Of a stretch of 64,000 nt of DNA, positions 34,942 to 44,912 are shown one piece after another. The stretch is from positions 94,815-158,814 of the forward strand of contig MEOG01000122.1 of the NCBI GenBank assembly GCA_001769125.1, given 5' to 3'. Source of the DNA: Bacteroidetes bacterium GWF2_35_48 (GTDB taxonomy: Bacteria > Bacteroidota > Bacteroidia > Bacteroidales > GWF2-35-48). The notes under the pieces are model-generated. The model had not been told where the DNA came from. It made no database searches and saw only the letters and a list, made by a program, of their open reading frames with translations. The stretch's first letter is position 1. Every line of letters starts with the position of its first letter. A program made the position numbers and the translations under genes.

Positions 34942-35220
34942 TTATTCTTCTTGTGCTTCTTGTGCATCTTTTTTAAGGTGTTTCTGATATCTGTTTTTGA
35001 ATTTATCAATACGCCCTGCAGTGTCAACAAGTTTCATCTTTCCTGTGTAAAAAGGATGAGAAGTATTTGATATTTCAAGTTTTACCAAAGGATAAAAAAC
35101 ACCTTCAACTTCGATAGTGTCTTTTGTGTGTACAGCAGACTTTGTTAAAAATGTATGTCCGTTAGACAAATCTTTAAAAGCTACAAGCCTGTAATTTTTT
35201 GGATGAATATCTGATTTCAT
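34942..35220 (-). CDS. rpmE2: 50S ribosomal protein L31 type B
   Basis: The 92-residue protein starts [20 protein letters not shown]. It has the L31 core ([28 protein letters not shown]) and no cysteines, so it is the zinc-free (C-) type B form. An acidic/Gln tail follows (QEAQEE). It has a promoter directly upstream (35248-35277) and a terminator downstream, so it is a single-gene unit. Confidence 0.95.
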   Translation of the reverse strand: MKSDIHPKNYRLVAFKDLSNGHTFLTKSAVHTKDTIEVEGVFYPLVKLEISNTSHPFYTGKMKLVDTAGRIDKFKNRYQKHLKKDAQEAQEE

Positions 35221-35247
35221 TTCTTTGTTTTTTTACAAATTGGGTTG

Positions 35248-35277
35248 CAAATGTATTGTTTCTTTTTTATATATCAA
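35248..35277 (-). promoter_or_regulatory. Promoter of rpmE2
   Basis: On the minus strand TTG (plus 35275-35277), a 19-bp spacer and TACATTTG (plus 35248-35255) match the Bacteroidota consensus fully; the start codon is 27 bp further. Confidence 0.75.
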
Positions 35278-35297
35278 AAAAATATGAACATAAAATT

Positions 35298-36761
35298 TTA
35301 TAACCGGAATAAATCACTGGTTTTTAATTCAGAAACAAAGGTTTTATGAATAAATTCATTTGTTTTTGGAATATATTGATAATCTTTTTCCCATTCCTTT
35401 GCATTTTTTACAATTGCTGCAATAGCTTTCATAATATAATGTAGTTCTTTGTTTGTCATTGTAGGATGCAATGAAAGCCTTACCCAACCCGGTTTTTCAG
35501 ACAAATCGCCCCTGTTAATTTTATCTGTTATCTGGTGCGAGCGTTCCTGAGTAACTTCCAGAAGAAAATGCCCATAAGTTCCGGCACAGGCACAGCCACC
35601 CCTTACCTGAACGCCAAAACGATCGCTTAACAATTTAACTATCAAATTATAATGAATATTTTCAACATAAAAAGAAACCACACCAAGTCTTTTTTGCTGT
35701 TTTCCTGCAAGAATATGCAAGCCGGGAATTTTATTTAATTCCGAAAAAACAATTTTGAGCAATTCGTGTTCTCTTTGCAGAATGTTTTTTGTTCCTATCT
35801 GATTTTTCAGTTCTATAGCAAGAGCTGTGCGTATTGCTTGTAAAAAACCGGGAGTTCCACCGTCTTCGCGTGCTTCAATATCATCTACATATTTATATTC
35901 TCCCCAGGGGTTCGTCCAGTCTACTGTTCCACCACCCGGGTTGTCAGGAACTTTGGAATCATAAAGCTTTGAATTGAAAATCAAAACACCGGAAGAGCCG
36001 GGTCCTCCTAAAAATTTGTGTGGAGAAAAGAAAATGGCGTCTAATTTCTCAAGTGGGTCTTTCGGGTGCATGTTGATATCAACATAAGGAGCAGATGCTG
36101 CAAAATCTACAAAACACAATCCTTTATACTTGTGCATTATTTTTGCCATTTTATGATAAGGGGGCATTACGCCCGTTACATTTGAACATGCTGTAAAAGT
36201 GCCAATTTTGAACTTCCGGTCTTTATATTTAATTAATTGTTTTTCCAGCTCATCTATGCAAACAAGATTATCTTTTCCGGGAGGTATAATAACTACATCG
36301 GCATTTGTTTCTATCCATGAAGTGTGGTTGGAGTGATGTTCCATGTGAGTAATAAAAATGACAGGGCGTTCGCGTTCTTTCTGGCAGGGTCGGTTTGTAA
36401 CTCCACCGCAAAGCTTTAATCCTAATATTCGCTGCAGCTTATTCACAACACTTGTCATTCCAACTCCGTATGTAATAATCACATCATCATTATCTGCGTT
36501 AACATGTTTTTTGATAAACTCATGCGCATAATGGTAGGAGCGCGTCATAAAAGTACCTGTTTCGCTTGTCTCTGTATGTGTATTCGCAACAAAAGGACCG
36601 AAATCATTCCTTATTTTATCTTCAATCGGAGCATAAAGACGACCACTGGCAATCCAGTCTGCATAAATAATCTTCTTTTTACCGTATGGTCCGGTGAAAA
36701 AAGTAGTATGTCCTATTATTTTTTTTCTGAACGTCTCAAAATATCTTTCTAAATTTTCCAT
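35298..36761 (-). CDS. Class V aminotransferase-fold PLP enzyme (cysteine-desulfurase-like)
   Basis: The 487-residue protein has IIYADWIASGRLYAPIEDKI at the N-terminus and HMEHHSNHTSWIETNADVV. CFVDFAASAPYVDINMHP carries the PLP-binding Asp, and FFSPHKFLGGPGSSGVLIFN carries the Schiff-base Lys near residue 249. RGGCACAGTYGHFLLE lies where cysteine desulfurases place their active Cys. The role could be sulfur transfer or another transamination; no Suf or Isc genes are nearby. It is longer than SufS (about 410). Confidence 0.82.
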   Translation of the reverse strand: MENLERYFETFRKKIIGHTTFFTGPYGKKKIIYADWIASGRLYAPIEDKIRNDFGPFVANTHTETSETGTFMTRSYHYAHEFIKKHVNADNDDVIITYGVGMTSVVNKLQRILGLKLCGGVTNRPCQKERERPVIFITHMEHHSNHTSWIETNADVVIIPPGKDNLVCIDELEKQLIKYKDRKFKIGTFTACSNVTGVMPPYHKMAKIMHKYKGLCFVDFAASAPYVDINMHPKDPLEKLDAIFFSPHKFLGGPGSSGVLIFNSKLYDSKVPDNPGGGTVDWTNPWGEYKYVDDIEAREDGGTPGFLQAIRTALAIELKNQIGTKNILQREHELLKIVFSELNKIPGLHILAGKQQKRLGVVSFYVENIHYNLIVKLLSDRFGVQVRGGCACAGTYGHFLLEVTQERSHQITDKINRGDLSEKPGWVRLSLHPTMTNKELHYIMKAIAAIVKNAKEWEKDYQYIPKTNEFIHKTFVSELKTSDLFRL

Positions 36762-37066
36762 TGTAAATTCTTCTCATCAAATAATTTGTACCTGTCTTCA
36801 TTGAAGAAAATAATTCAAAATTCACCAAACTTAACAGGAACAGTAAAATTTTAAAAATTATTTTTTGCGACAAAATTAATTAAAAAAACATGCCAGATAC
36901 AGGGATAAACAAAGATTTCTGTTTAGATTTCTTGTTTTTTTCAAGCTTTTAAGTATTTTTGACTAAATATTTTACCGTTATTTTCAAAAAAACATACTAA
37001 ACTTTTGATTTTTAGACAACCTTATTATTAATTTAACGTCTATTTAGGTAAAAACACAAACGTCTT
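36762..37066. other. Intergenic region between divergent genes
   Basis: This A+T-rich gap of 305 bp lies between the aminotransferase and the adhesin. I see no hairpin repeat, ORF or full TAnnTTTG promoter in it. Confidence 0.5.
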
Positions 37067-40000
37067 ATGATACGCTTTATAATCCTTCAAATATTGATTC
37101 TGCTGGTTTTTGTAACTCAAAAAAGTTTAGGTCAGTACAACATGGACAATGATCCTGTTACAACCTGCCTTGGTCTTTTCTACGATAGCGGTGGTGCTTC
37201 GGATAATATTGGAGCAACTTGGGTATGCATTGTTCAGGGCTCCTACAGCAATAATGAAAGTTATACAAAAACGTTCTGCTCTTCTACAAGTGAAAATATG
37301 ATGTTTACTTTTGACGAATTAGATATAGTAGGAAGCGACTGGTTAAAAGTATACGATGGCAACAGTACTGCTGCTCCTTTATTAATGACACTCAATTCTT
37401 CAAGTACATCCCCTACCATCATATCTTCAGGAACTTGTTTAACTTTTGAATTTCATTCCGGTGATAATGGAACAACAGGATGGCTTTCCGGAGATTGCGA
37501 TGATGGTGGAAACTGGTCTGCTTCTATCCAATGTATAACAGTGTACCCGATAAATCCGAGTGGAACAGTCAATACCTGTAATGGTATATTTACTGACGAT
37601 GGAGGTATGTCTGCTAATTACGGAAATAATGCTAATTATACAAAAACATTTTGCCCAGAAGGAGGAAGTTGTGTGAAAATAAATTTTTCCTCATTGGAAT
37701 TAGGTCCGGGAGATGAACTTAAATTTTTTGATGGTTCCTCTGCGGTAGGCGTACCTTTAATGACTCTTACTCAAGGCTCGTCTATTCCTTCAATGGGAGT
37801 AGGTTCTAACACCGGAAACTGCCTTACGGTACAATTTATTACTGATGGCTCGGGAAATGCTCCGGGCTGGGTTGCTACAGTTTTTTGCCCGCCAAGCTGT
37901 GGTACACCTCCTCAATGTGTATCAAATCCTCCTGCAAATAATCAGTGTATTAATGCAACACCTATATGTAATCTTAATGGGTTTTGCGGCAATACCAGCT
38001 CAAGCTATAATTCATTAGATCATAACGGAACCGACTGGGATAATCTTTCCGGTTTAAATTTTTGCGGTTCTGTTGAAAACAATTCGTGGCTTTCTTTTGT
38101 TGCAGACGGCCCTACCGCAGAGCTAAACGTATGGACTATGAACTGCGCAAACAGTGACGGCATACAGATGGAAATTTACGCAACTACAGATTGCCAAACT
38201 TTTACTTCGCATTCTAATTGTGTTAGCGTTGGCACACCTACAGACTTTACTATTCAGGCTTACAATCTAACGCCTGGAAACACCTATTACCTGATGATTG
38301 ACGGTTTTGCCGGAGATAATTGTGATTATATCATTTCAGCAGCAAGTGGTATTAACGTGGGAGCGCAAATAACACCCGAGCAAACAATTTGCCTCGGGAA
38401 CTCTGCTAATATTATTATAGATGGTGTTGGCGCCGGAGCAAGTTATTCGTGGGGGTCCAATCCAAACGACCCGAGCATGATTATAAATGGCAGCACTATT
38501 AATGTTACACCTTTGGAAACCACTACTTATTATGTTACAGTTAGTGGAGCTTCTGCAAATCCAAACTGTCCTCCAATCAACGAGGTTTTCCAAACACAGG
38601 TTATTGTTGTGTCAGATACTTCTTCGATGTGTCAGCCTCAATATACATGCGAAATGGCTGCTGCCGCAGATGATGATACGATTTGCTCCGGAGACCCTGT
38701 AAATCTGACTTCTGATGGAGCAATAGGCTTAACCCTACTAGCAAATGATTTTGATGATGGAACCGCGGGTACAGGCTGGGGAGCAACCACTACTGCAACA
38801 TTTACCAATCCATGTGGACCACCCCCTCCGGGAGGTGCAATATATTTATGGATGGGAGCGCAATCCCCTGCCCCACGAAGGTTAGAATCTAACGACTTTA
38901 GTATATTGTACGGAGGAGAAATGTATTTTTATCTACGGTACGCAGAGCAGGGAGATGCAAGCCCCTGCGAAGGACCTGATGAAATTGATGAAGGTATTAC
39001 ATTGCAATACTCCATAAATAGTGGTATAAGCTGGACACCTATAGCATATTTTAATCCATCCGGCGTTGTTGAGCCAAACGGAAATATTTATCAGGGTCAA
39101 GGTGCTTCTGTAGCAACAGGGGCAACAGCTTTTACAGTATGGGCGCAGTATATGTTTCCAGTTCCTGTAGCAGCGCAAACAGCTTCCACACGTTTTAGGT
39201 GGATACAGGAAGTTAGTACGGATAATGTTTACGACCACTGGGGTCTCGACAGTATTTTTGTTCGCGCAAATGCCCCTAATGTTGAAACAATTTGGACAGC
39301 AAACCCACCGATGGCAGGATTTCCCTATACCGGCGTCAATCCTCCCACTACGTATCCAACTGTTTCAACATGGTTTACCGCAACCATTACAAATGGTACT
39401 TTTTCCTGCTCCGATAGTGTATTTGTTGAAGTGCAAAATATTGATGTTGATTTTACTGTTAATGATTCTACGCAATGTATGAATGGAAACTCATTTGTCT
39501 TTTCTGCCTCAACAACCGGAGCAACTTACATTTATGGATGGAGTTTCGGAGATGGTGGTACTTCTATTCTTGATGCTCCGTTGCATGTCTACACTCAGCC
39601 GGGAACTTTTCAGGTTGTCCTTGTAGAAAGCATGAACGGATGTATTGATACCGTATCGCATTATGTATATGTATACCCTGAGCCAACTTTTTCATTTTCC
39701 TCTGTGCCCTCGTGCGCCAATATTTGTAATGGTTCGGTTGTTTCAACACCTGTTGGCGTAGCTCCTTTTACGTTTAGCTGGGATAATAATGAAATTACTC
39801 AATCTCTTTCAAATGTATGCAGCGGAAACTATACGCTTACCCTTACAGATGCAAATGGCTGCTCGTATGACAGTACTGCAATCGTTACGCAGCATCCTTC
39901 ACCCGGAATAGATTTTGACTCTGTTCCCACCTGCGACAATGTTTGCAATGGGTCTATTACCGCCTATGGCATGAATACCGTTCCTCCTTATTCTTATGAA

Positions 40001-41626
40001 TGGGATAATGGTACACAGTTTCAAACTGTAAGCAATGCATGCGCAGGAATAAATACCGTAACAGTAACAGATGCGCTGGGTTGCTCAAGCTCGGCATCAA
40101 ATTCAGTAACCTATTATCCGGCTATTAATATCAATTTAGCAACAACACGTGTAAAATGTTATGGAGAAAATACAGGAACTGCAACAGCAATTCCTTCGGG
40201 AGGCGGAGGCAATACATGGTATTTTCAATGGAGTCTTAATGCAAATGCTCAGACTTCCTCAACAGCAATAGGTCTTTATGCAGGTGAATATTTTGTTACT
40301 GTTTCTGATAATTTAGGCTGTAAAGAAGACACATCTGTAGTTGTAACCCAACCTGATTTGTTAGTAATTACGGCTTGTCCTGATACACATCTTTGTTATC
40401 ACACACAGGGGACTTTGTATGTAACGCCAGCAGGAGGAACTCCCCCTTATTATTATTTCTGGAATACAAATCCGGGTGGTCAGACTTTAACGATTAATCC
40501 AGAGTATTCTTCTTCATATCTTGTATATGCAATAGACTCGAATAATTGCATCAGTAACACGGAAATGATAAATGTAAACGTAGATCCCAAGCTTCAGATA
40601 ACATTAATGGCTCAGGATGACACAATTTGTCCGGGTTCTGCTGCTTCCATTTCTGCTTATGTTTCCGGTGGAGACGGAGGTCCTTACACAATATATAATC
40701 CTACTGGCAATATTATAGATTTACCTTTTACGCCATTTCCGGCTTATAATCCGACAAATTATCATCTGTACGCGCACGATCACTGCGGAGCATCTGCTGT
40801 TGATACTATTTCTATTTATCAGTATCCTGTGCCTGTAGTGCTGTTTACTTCCGATAAATTCTTCGGATGCCAGCCTTTAACGATTCAGTTCAATGAAGGG
40901 ACAAACAACAGCGGGTCTTTGTATGAATGGAATTTCAATGACTATGTAAACAATTTTTCTCACAGCAGAAATCCTGTTCATACTTTTGAAAGTGCGGGCG
41001 TTTATGATATTTCACTGTCTGTTTCAGATGATAATGGATGCCGAAACACGTACACTGTTCCTGCTATGATTACAGTATATCCGAATCCGGAAGCGCGCTA
41101 CAACTCAATGCCTGAATTAGTAAGCATTGCAAATCCAAAGGTAGAGTTCAATAATTATTCTTCGGGTCATGTTCAGTCTATGTGGGACTTTGATGATGGA
41201 GATTCTTCACTTTTTGAGCATCCCGTGCATGTTTTTAGCAGTACAGGAGTTTTTGATGTTTCTTTAGTTGTAACGTCTGAATATGGTTGTACAGATACAA
41301 CTACGCATTCGATAAATGTAAGAGATGAATACACTTTTTATGCGCCGACAGTTTTCTCCCCTGATGCAGATGGAATTAATGATATTTTCAAAGTGTACGG
41401 TTATGGCATCAATCCTAGTAAATTCAATCTGTATATTTATGATCGCTGGGGACAAGTATTATTTGAAACGAATGATCTAAATAAAGGTTGGGATGGACGT
41501 TTAAAAAGGAACTCTACTTCCGGAAAAGATATTGTTAAAACAGGAACGTATACATGGTTTGTAATATACACCGACATTACAGGGGTAGTGCATCATAAAA
41601 CAGGACCCGTTACGGTAGTCCATTAA
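37067..41626 (+). CDS. Giant T9SS type B adhesin with CUB, reelin-like, SprB-like and PKD modules
   Basis: The 1519-residue protein has a signal peptide (FIILQILILLVFVTQKSLG). Two CUB-like domains (about 30-158 and 168-280; LKVYDGNSTAAP, LKFFDGSSA) are followed by a Cys-rich domain at about 285-425. A reelin-repeat-like jelly-roll spans about 557-733 (ITLQYSINSGISWTPIAYF, RFRWIQEVSTDNVYDHWGLD). A PKD domain (YGWSFGDGGTS), SprB-like repeats at about 875-1130, and two PKD domains near 1255-1430 precede the type B sorting domain (FSPDADGINDIF, LYIYDRWG). Export by T9SS to the surface, and a role in adhesion or gliding, follow from family knowledge. A UUCG-loop terminator follows. Confidence 0.9.
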   Translation: MIRFIILQILILLVFVTQKSLGQYNMDNDPVTTCLGLFYDSGGASDNIGATWVCIVQGSYSNNESYTKTFCSSTSENMMFTFDELDIVGSDWLKVYDGNSTAAPLLMTLNSSSTSPTIISSGTCLTFEFHSGDNGTTGWLSGDCDDGGNWSASIQCITVYPINPSGTVNTCNGIFTDDGGMSANYGNNANYTKTFCPEGGSCVKINFSSLELGPGDELKFFDGSSAVGVPLMTLTQGSSIPSMGVGSNTGNCLTVQFITDGSGNAPGWVATVFCPPSCGTPPQCVSNPPANNQCINATPICNLNGFCGNTSSSYNSLDHNGTDWDNLSGLNFCGSVENNSWLSFVADGPTAELNVWTMNCANSDGIQMEIYATTDCQTFTSHSNCVSVGTPTDFTIQAYNLTPGNTYYLMIDGFAGDNCDYIISAASGINVGAQITPEQTICLGNSANIIIDGVGAGASYSWGSNPNDPSMIINGSTINVTPLETTTYYVTVSGASANPNCPPINEVFQTQVIVVSDTSSMCQPQYTCEMAAAADDDTICSGDPVNLTSDGAIGLTLLANDFDDGTAGTGWGATTTATFTNPCGPPPPGGAIYLWMGAQSPAPRRLESNDFSILYGGEMYFYLRYAEQGDASPCEGPDEIDEGITLQYSINSGISWTPIAYFNPSGVVEPNGNIYQGQGASVATGATAFTVWAQYMFPVPVAAQTASTRFRWIQEVSTDNVYDHWGLDSIFVRANAPNVETIWTANPPMAGFPYTGVNPPTTYPTVSTWFTATITNGTFSCSDSVFVEVQNIDVDFTVNDSTQCMNGNSFVFSASTTGATYIYGWSFGDGGTSILDAPLHVYTQPGTFQVVLVESMNGCIDTVSHYVYVYPEPTFSFSSVPSCANICNGSVVSTPVGVAPFTFSWDNNEITQSLSNVCSGNYTLTLTDANGCSYDSTAIVTQHPSPGIDFDSVPTCDNVCNGSITAYGMNTVPPYSYEWDNGTQFQTVSNACAGINTVTVTDALGCSSSASNSVTYYPAININLATTRVKCYGENTGTATAIPSGGGGNTWYFQWSLNANAQTSSTAIGLYAGEYFVTVSDNLGCKEDTSVVVTQPDLLVITACPDTHLCYHTQGTLYVTPAGGTPPYYYFWNTNPGGQTLTINPEYSSSYLVYAIDSNNCISNTEMINVNVDPKLQITLMAQDDTICPGSAASISAYVSGGDGGPYTIYNPTGNIIDLPFTPFPAYNPTNYHLYAHDHCGASAVDTISIYQYPVPVVLFTSDKFFGCQPLTIQFNEGTNNSGSLYEWNFNDYVNNFSHSRNPVHTFESAGVYDISLSVSDDNGCRNTYTVPAMITVYPNPEARYNSMPELVSIANPKVEFNNYSSGHVQSMWDFDDGDSSLFEHPVHVFSSTGVFDVSLVVTSEYGCTDTTTHSINVRDEYTFYAPTVFSPDADGINDIFKVYGYGINPSKFNLYIYDRWGQVLFETNDLNKGWDGRLKRNSTSGKDIVKTGTYTWFVIYTDITGVVHHKTGPVTVVH

Positions 41627-41632
41627 TAATAG

Positions 41633-41656
41633 AGGGGACTTCGGTTCCCTTTTTTA
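41633..41656 (+). terminator. Rho-independent terminator with UUCG loop
   Basis: AGGGGAC (41633-41639), loop TTCG and GTTCCCT (41644-41650) form a stem with one G-T pair, followed by a run of T. It starts 7 bp after the adhesin stop. Confidence 0.85.
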
Positions 41657-41690
41657 TTTCCATTTTTTGTTTCATTAAAAAAGTATTTTT

Positions 41691-41719
41691 TTGTACTTAT
41701 TGCAAAGAAAATATCTTTG
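41691..41719 (+). promoter_or_regulatory. Promoter of hisS
   Basis: TTG (41691-41693), an 18-bp spacer and TATCTTTG (41712-41719); the ATG is at 41738. Confidence 0.7.
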
Positions 41720-41737
41720 TAAAAAACTTATATATTT

Positions 41738-43126
41738 ATGTCTGATTTAAAACTGGGAATTCCCAAGGGAACACGCGATTTTTCTCCATCTGAAATGGTA
41801 AGAAGAAATTTTATTTTTGATACATTAAAAAAAATATTTCAAAAGTACGGATACCTTCCGATAGAAACACCGGCGATGGAAAACATTACCACGCTTACAG
41901 GTAAATACGGCGACGAAGGCGACCAACTGATATTTAAAATATTGAACAGTCGTATACACGAATCAAAAAACAAAGATCTGCTAAAGGAAGAATTTGAAAA
42001 GAGTCTTGAACATTCCAAAAATTCAGAAATACTCACAGAAAAAGCATTGCGGTACGACCTGACGGTTCCTTTTGCCCGTTACGTTGTGCAGCATAGAAAT
42101 GACATTACATTTCCATTTAAAAGATATCAGATGCAACCGGTATGGAGGGCAGACAGACCACAAAAAGGCAGGTATCGTGAGTTTTATCAATGCGATGTGG
42201 ATGTAATCGGAAGTAAGTCGTTGTTAAATGAAGTTGAACTTTTACAAATTATTGACGAGGTTTTTAATGAAAAAAATTTAAATGTTCCTGTTTTAATAAA
42301 ACTCAATAACAGAAAAATTCTGAGCGGAATAGCCGAAGTTATAGGAGCCGCTGATAAAATTATTGACATCACGGTCGCGATTGATAAACTTGATAAAATA
42401 GGGCTGGTAAAAGTTAATGAAGAATTAAGGCAAAAAAATGTTTCAGAAGAAGCTATCAGTACACTTCAGCCCATTATTAAACTTTCGGGAAGTCTTGATG
42501 AAAAAATGATCGCGCTTAAATATGTGCTGGCATCTTCAATTATTGGGCTGGAAGGTATTTCAGAAATACAAAAAGTATTCAAAACAATAAACACTTTAAA
42601 CATAAAAACTGATGTTGAGTTTGATGTAACACTGGCACGCGGGTTGAATTATTATACAGGAGCAATATTTGAGGTAAAAGCGAAAGATGTTGAGATAGGG
42701 AGTATATGCGGTGGAGGAAGGTATGACGACCTTACCGGAATTTTTGGAATGAAAGATGTTTCGGGTGTTGGCGTATCTTTTGGTGCTGACAGAATTTATG
42801 ATGTGATGCTGCAAACAAATAAATTTCCGGCAGAAGCAGCCACATTAACAAAATTAATGTTTGTGAATTTCGGAGATAATGAAGAAAAATATTGTCTTGG
42901 CTTACTTGCTGAAATTCGCTCTAATGGTATTTCTGCTGAGATTTACCCTGATCAGACAAAGATGAAAAAACAATTAGATTATGCCAATAACAAGGGTATT
43001 GCTTATGTTGCGCTTGTAGGAGAAAATGAAATCAATGAAAACCTGATTACATTGAAAAACATGAACACAGGAGAGCAGAAAAAATTGAGCGTTGCAGAGG
43101 TAATTCAAGAATTGAACGAAAATTAA
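41738..43126 (+). CDS. hisS: Histidyl-tRNA synthetase
   Basis: The 462-residue class II synthetase has [14 protein letters not shown] and motif 2 [20 protein letters not shown] (about 134-153). The His-specific motifs [15 protein letters not shown] and GGGRYDDL (about 324-332) are present, with an anticodon-binding C-terminal domain. Role: charging tRNA-His. It is monocistronic, with its own promoter, and convergent with an ABC permease gene 12 bp on. Confidence 0.95.
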   Translation: MSDLKLGIPKGTRDFSPSEMVRRNFIFDTLKKIFQKYGYLPIETPAMENITTLTGKYGDEGDQLIFKILNSRIHESKNKDLLKEEFEKSLEHSKNSEILTEKALRYDLTVPFARYVVQHRNDITFPFKRYQMQPVWRADRPQKGRYREFYQCDVDVIGSKSLLNEVELLQIIDEVFNEKNLNVPVLIKLNNRKILSGIAEVIGAADKIIDITVAIDKLDKIGLVKVNEELRQKNVSEEAISTLQPIIKLSGSLDEKMIALKYVLASSIIGLEGISEIQKVFKTINTLNIKTDVEFDVTLARGLNYYTGAIFEVKAKDVEIGSICGGGRYDDLTGIFGMKDVSGVGVSFGADRIYDVMLQTNKFPAEAATLTKLMFVNFGDNEEKYCLGLLAEIRSNGISAEIYPDQTKMKKQLDYANNKGIAYVALVGENEINENLITLKNMNTGEQKKLSVAEVIQELNEN

Positions 43127-43138
43127 TCAATTAAAATT

Positions 43139-43957
43139 CTACAGATTTCTTTTTCTGATAATCATTACAGAAGCAGCGTAGAATATAACAATATAAGCAA
43201 TTGATACAATTAAAATAATATTCAGAGGTAAATCTGCGACAGGAGGAGCTCCTTCTGAAATCTGACCATTAATATTAGTAACCATCTGCGGGGATGCGGA
43301 TAACTGAAAAATATCCGGCGATGGCGTAAGGTTGGAAATAATTTTAACAGGGAAAAACTGCTGAACAGTTTCGGGTAAAAAACTTCGTAGAATAAATTCC
43401 ATCGGAAAAAAGTACAGGATAAAGGTAAGGATAGAAAGTGCTGCATTGCGTATTATCACTGCAATAAACAGTCCCATTGCCATATATGCTATAGCCTGAA
43501 TAAAATAAACAAGTAGCAGATACGATTTTTCAAAGATACTTGTTTCACTTCCAAAATTTGTGTAAATAATTCCGATTACAAGAGAGACCAAAAAAACGAT
43601 AACCATACTAAAGACGGCAAGAAGGATTGTAAACAAGCCTTTGCCTGCAATAAGCTGGTTTCGGGTAAGACCGCAAATCATTTGTGAGCGGAATGTTTTA
43701 AAAGCAAATTCATTACTAACAGAAACAATCATTATTATTCCCAGTAATAAGTTGAAAAAACTTGCAATCCATGTTCCCATTGACCAGACCTGAGGAAATT
43801 GAAGATAGGGTTTTGATTCAATTCCGGGAAGACCGATGTTTATCATACATATAATAATCATTATAAGTACATATAACAAAGCCCATAAGCCGGCTATAAC
43901 CCAGAAGTTGGTGTAAGATAAATTTTTTATCAGCTCAAGGTGCAAGAGTTTTTTCAT
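43139..43957 (-). CDS. ABC-2 type transporter permease
   Basis: The 272-residue protein has about six hydrophobic segments (for example WVIAGLWALLYVLIMIIICM, NLLLGIIMIVSV, LPLNIILIVSIAYIVIFYAA). It has the layout of ABC-2 permeases, with a large extracytoplasmic loop near the end. Its ATG overlaps the ATPase stop as ATGA, so the two subunits are translationally coupled. The substrate is unknown. Confidence 0.85.
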   Translation of the reverse strand: MKKLLHLELIKNLSYTNFWVIAGLWALLYVLIMIIICMINIGLPGIESKPYLQFPQVWSMGTWIASFFNLLLGIIMIVSVSNEFAFKTFRSQMICGLTRNQLIAGKGLFTILLAVFSMVIVFLVSLVIGIIYTNFGSETSIFEKSYLLLVYFIQAIAYMAMGLFIAVIIRNAALSILTFILYFFPMEFILRSFLPETVQQFFPVKIISNLTPSPDIFQLSASPQMVTNINGQISEGAPPVADLPLNIILIVSIAYIVIFYAASVMIIRKRNL

Positions 43958-44907
43958 TGTTTCACTAATTCTAAAAATTGAGACTCAAGGCTTTTTTGCT
44001 GTGTTAGAAGCTTGGAAAGAACGATTCCGTTTTCGTGGGTAAAACGATTTATATCAACAGCAGTGTAGGGTGCATCAAGAACAAGTATAAAATCATTGTT
44101 GTTTCTTTCAATATTGTTTATAAATCTAGCGCCAGAAAGAATTTTTTGAAGATGGTCTGAATCTGTAGCCGAAACAATAATTTTTTCTCCGGAATCGAGC
44201 AGTTCTTTCACTTTTCCCGATGCAATAAGTTTTCCTTTTTTCAACACAGCTACATGCGTACATACTTTTTCAACCTCATCGAGAATATGGCTTGCAAGAA
44301 TAACTGTTTTCCCTTTAGCCGCTTCAATTTTAATAATCTGGCGCACTTCTGCTATTCCTTCGGGATCAAGACCATTTGTAGGTTCATCCAAAACTAAAAC
44401 CTGCGGATCGCCAAGCATAGCAGCCGCAAGAGCAAGGCGTTGTTTCATTCCTAATGAATACGCATCAAATCGTGTGTGTTTTCTTTCAGAAAGATGTGTA
44501 AGCTGCAATACCCTGTCTATATTTGATAAAGCAACATTTTTTATTTCGGCTATAATGCGAAGATTTTTCTCAGCAGATAAATACGGATAGAAGTAAGGAA
44601 CTTCAATCAAAGCTCCAATTTTTCTTTTTATTTCAACAGATGAAACTTGTCCAAACCATGAAAAACTTCCCTGATCAGCTCGAATTATATCCATTATAAT
44701 AGAAAGCGTTGTAGTTTTTCCGCTTCCATTAGGACCTAAAATTCCATAAACATTTCCTTCTTCAATGCGCAAAGACAGGTCATCAACCGCACAAATTTTT
44801 CCGTAGTTTTTTTTAAGATTATTTATTTCGAGAACTGCATTCACCTTGTTGTTGATTTGAATTTTATGTATTGTAGAATCGCTCCATGGAGCGATTTTAC
44901 AGTACAT
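43954..44907 (-). CDS. ABC transporter ATP-binding protein
   Basis: The 317-residue protein contains YGILGPNGSGKTTTL (Walker A), SLGMKQRLALAAAML (signature) and VLVLDEPTNGLDPEG (Walker B). It drives the ABC-2 permease encoded next. The start needs care. ATG 44907 lies 5 bp after recQ but reads through a perfect palindrome (44877-44896) to give about 21 non-conserved residues. GTG 44844 gives a conventional start just before LEINNLKKNYG. I keep the ATG coordinate and favour GTG slightly. Confidence 0.88.
   Translation of the reverse strand: MYCKIAPWSDSTIHKIQINNKVNAVLEINNLKKNYGKICAVDDLSLRIEEGNVYGILGPNGSGKTTTLSIIMDIIRADQGSFSWFGQVSSVEIKRKIGALIEVPYFYPYLSAEKNLRIIAEIKNVALSNIDRVLQLTHLSERKHTRFDAYSLGMKQRLALAAAMLGDPQVLVLDEPTNGLDPEGIAEVRQIIKIEAAKGKTVILASHILDEVEKVCTHVAVLKKGKLIASGKVKELLDSGEKIIVSATDSDHLQKILSGARFINNIERNNNDFILVLDAPYTAVDINRFTHENGIVLSKLLTQQKSLESQFLELVKQ
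44877..44896. repeat. Perfect palindrome AATCGCTCCATGGAGCGATT
   Basis: It is the same palindrome as at 3291-3310 with T-A replaced by C-G at the matching positions of both arms, so pairing is kept. Outer bases TGTA...TACA extend the symmetry in part. It lies over the 5' end of the ABC ATPase gene. Confidence 0.8.
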
Positions 44908-44912
44908 AATAA

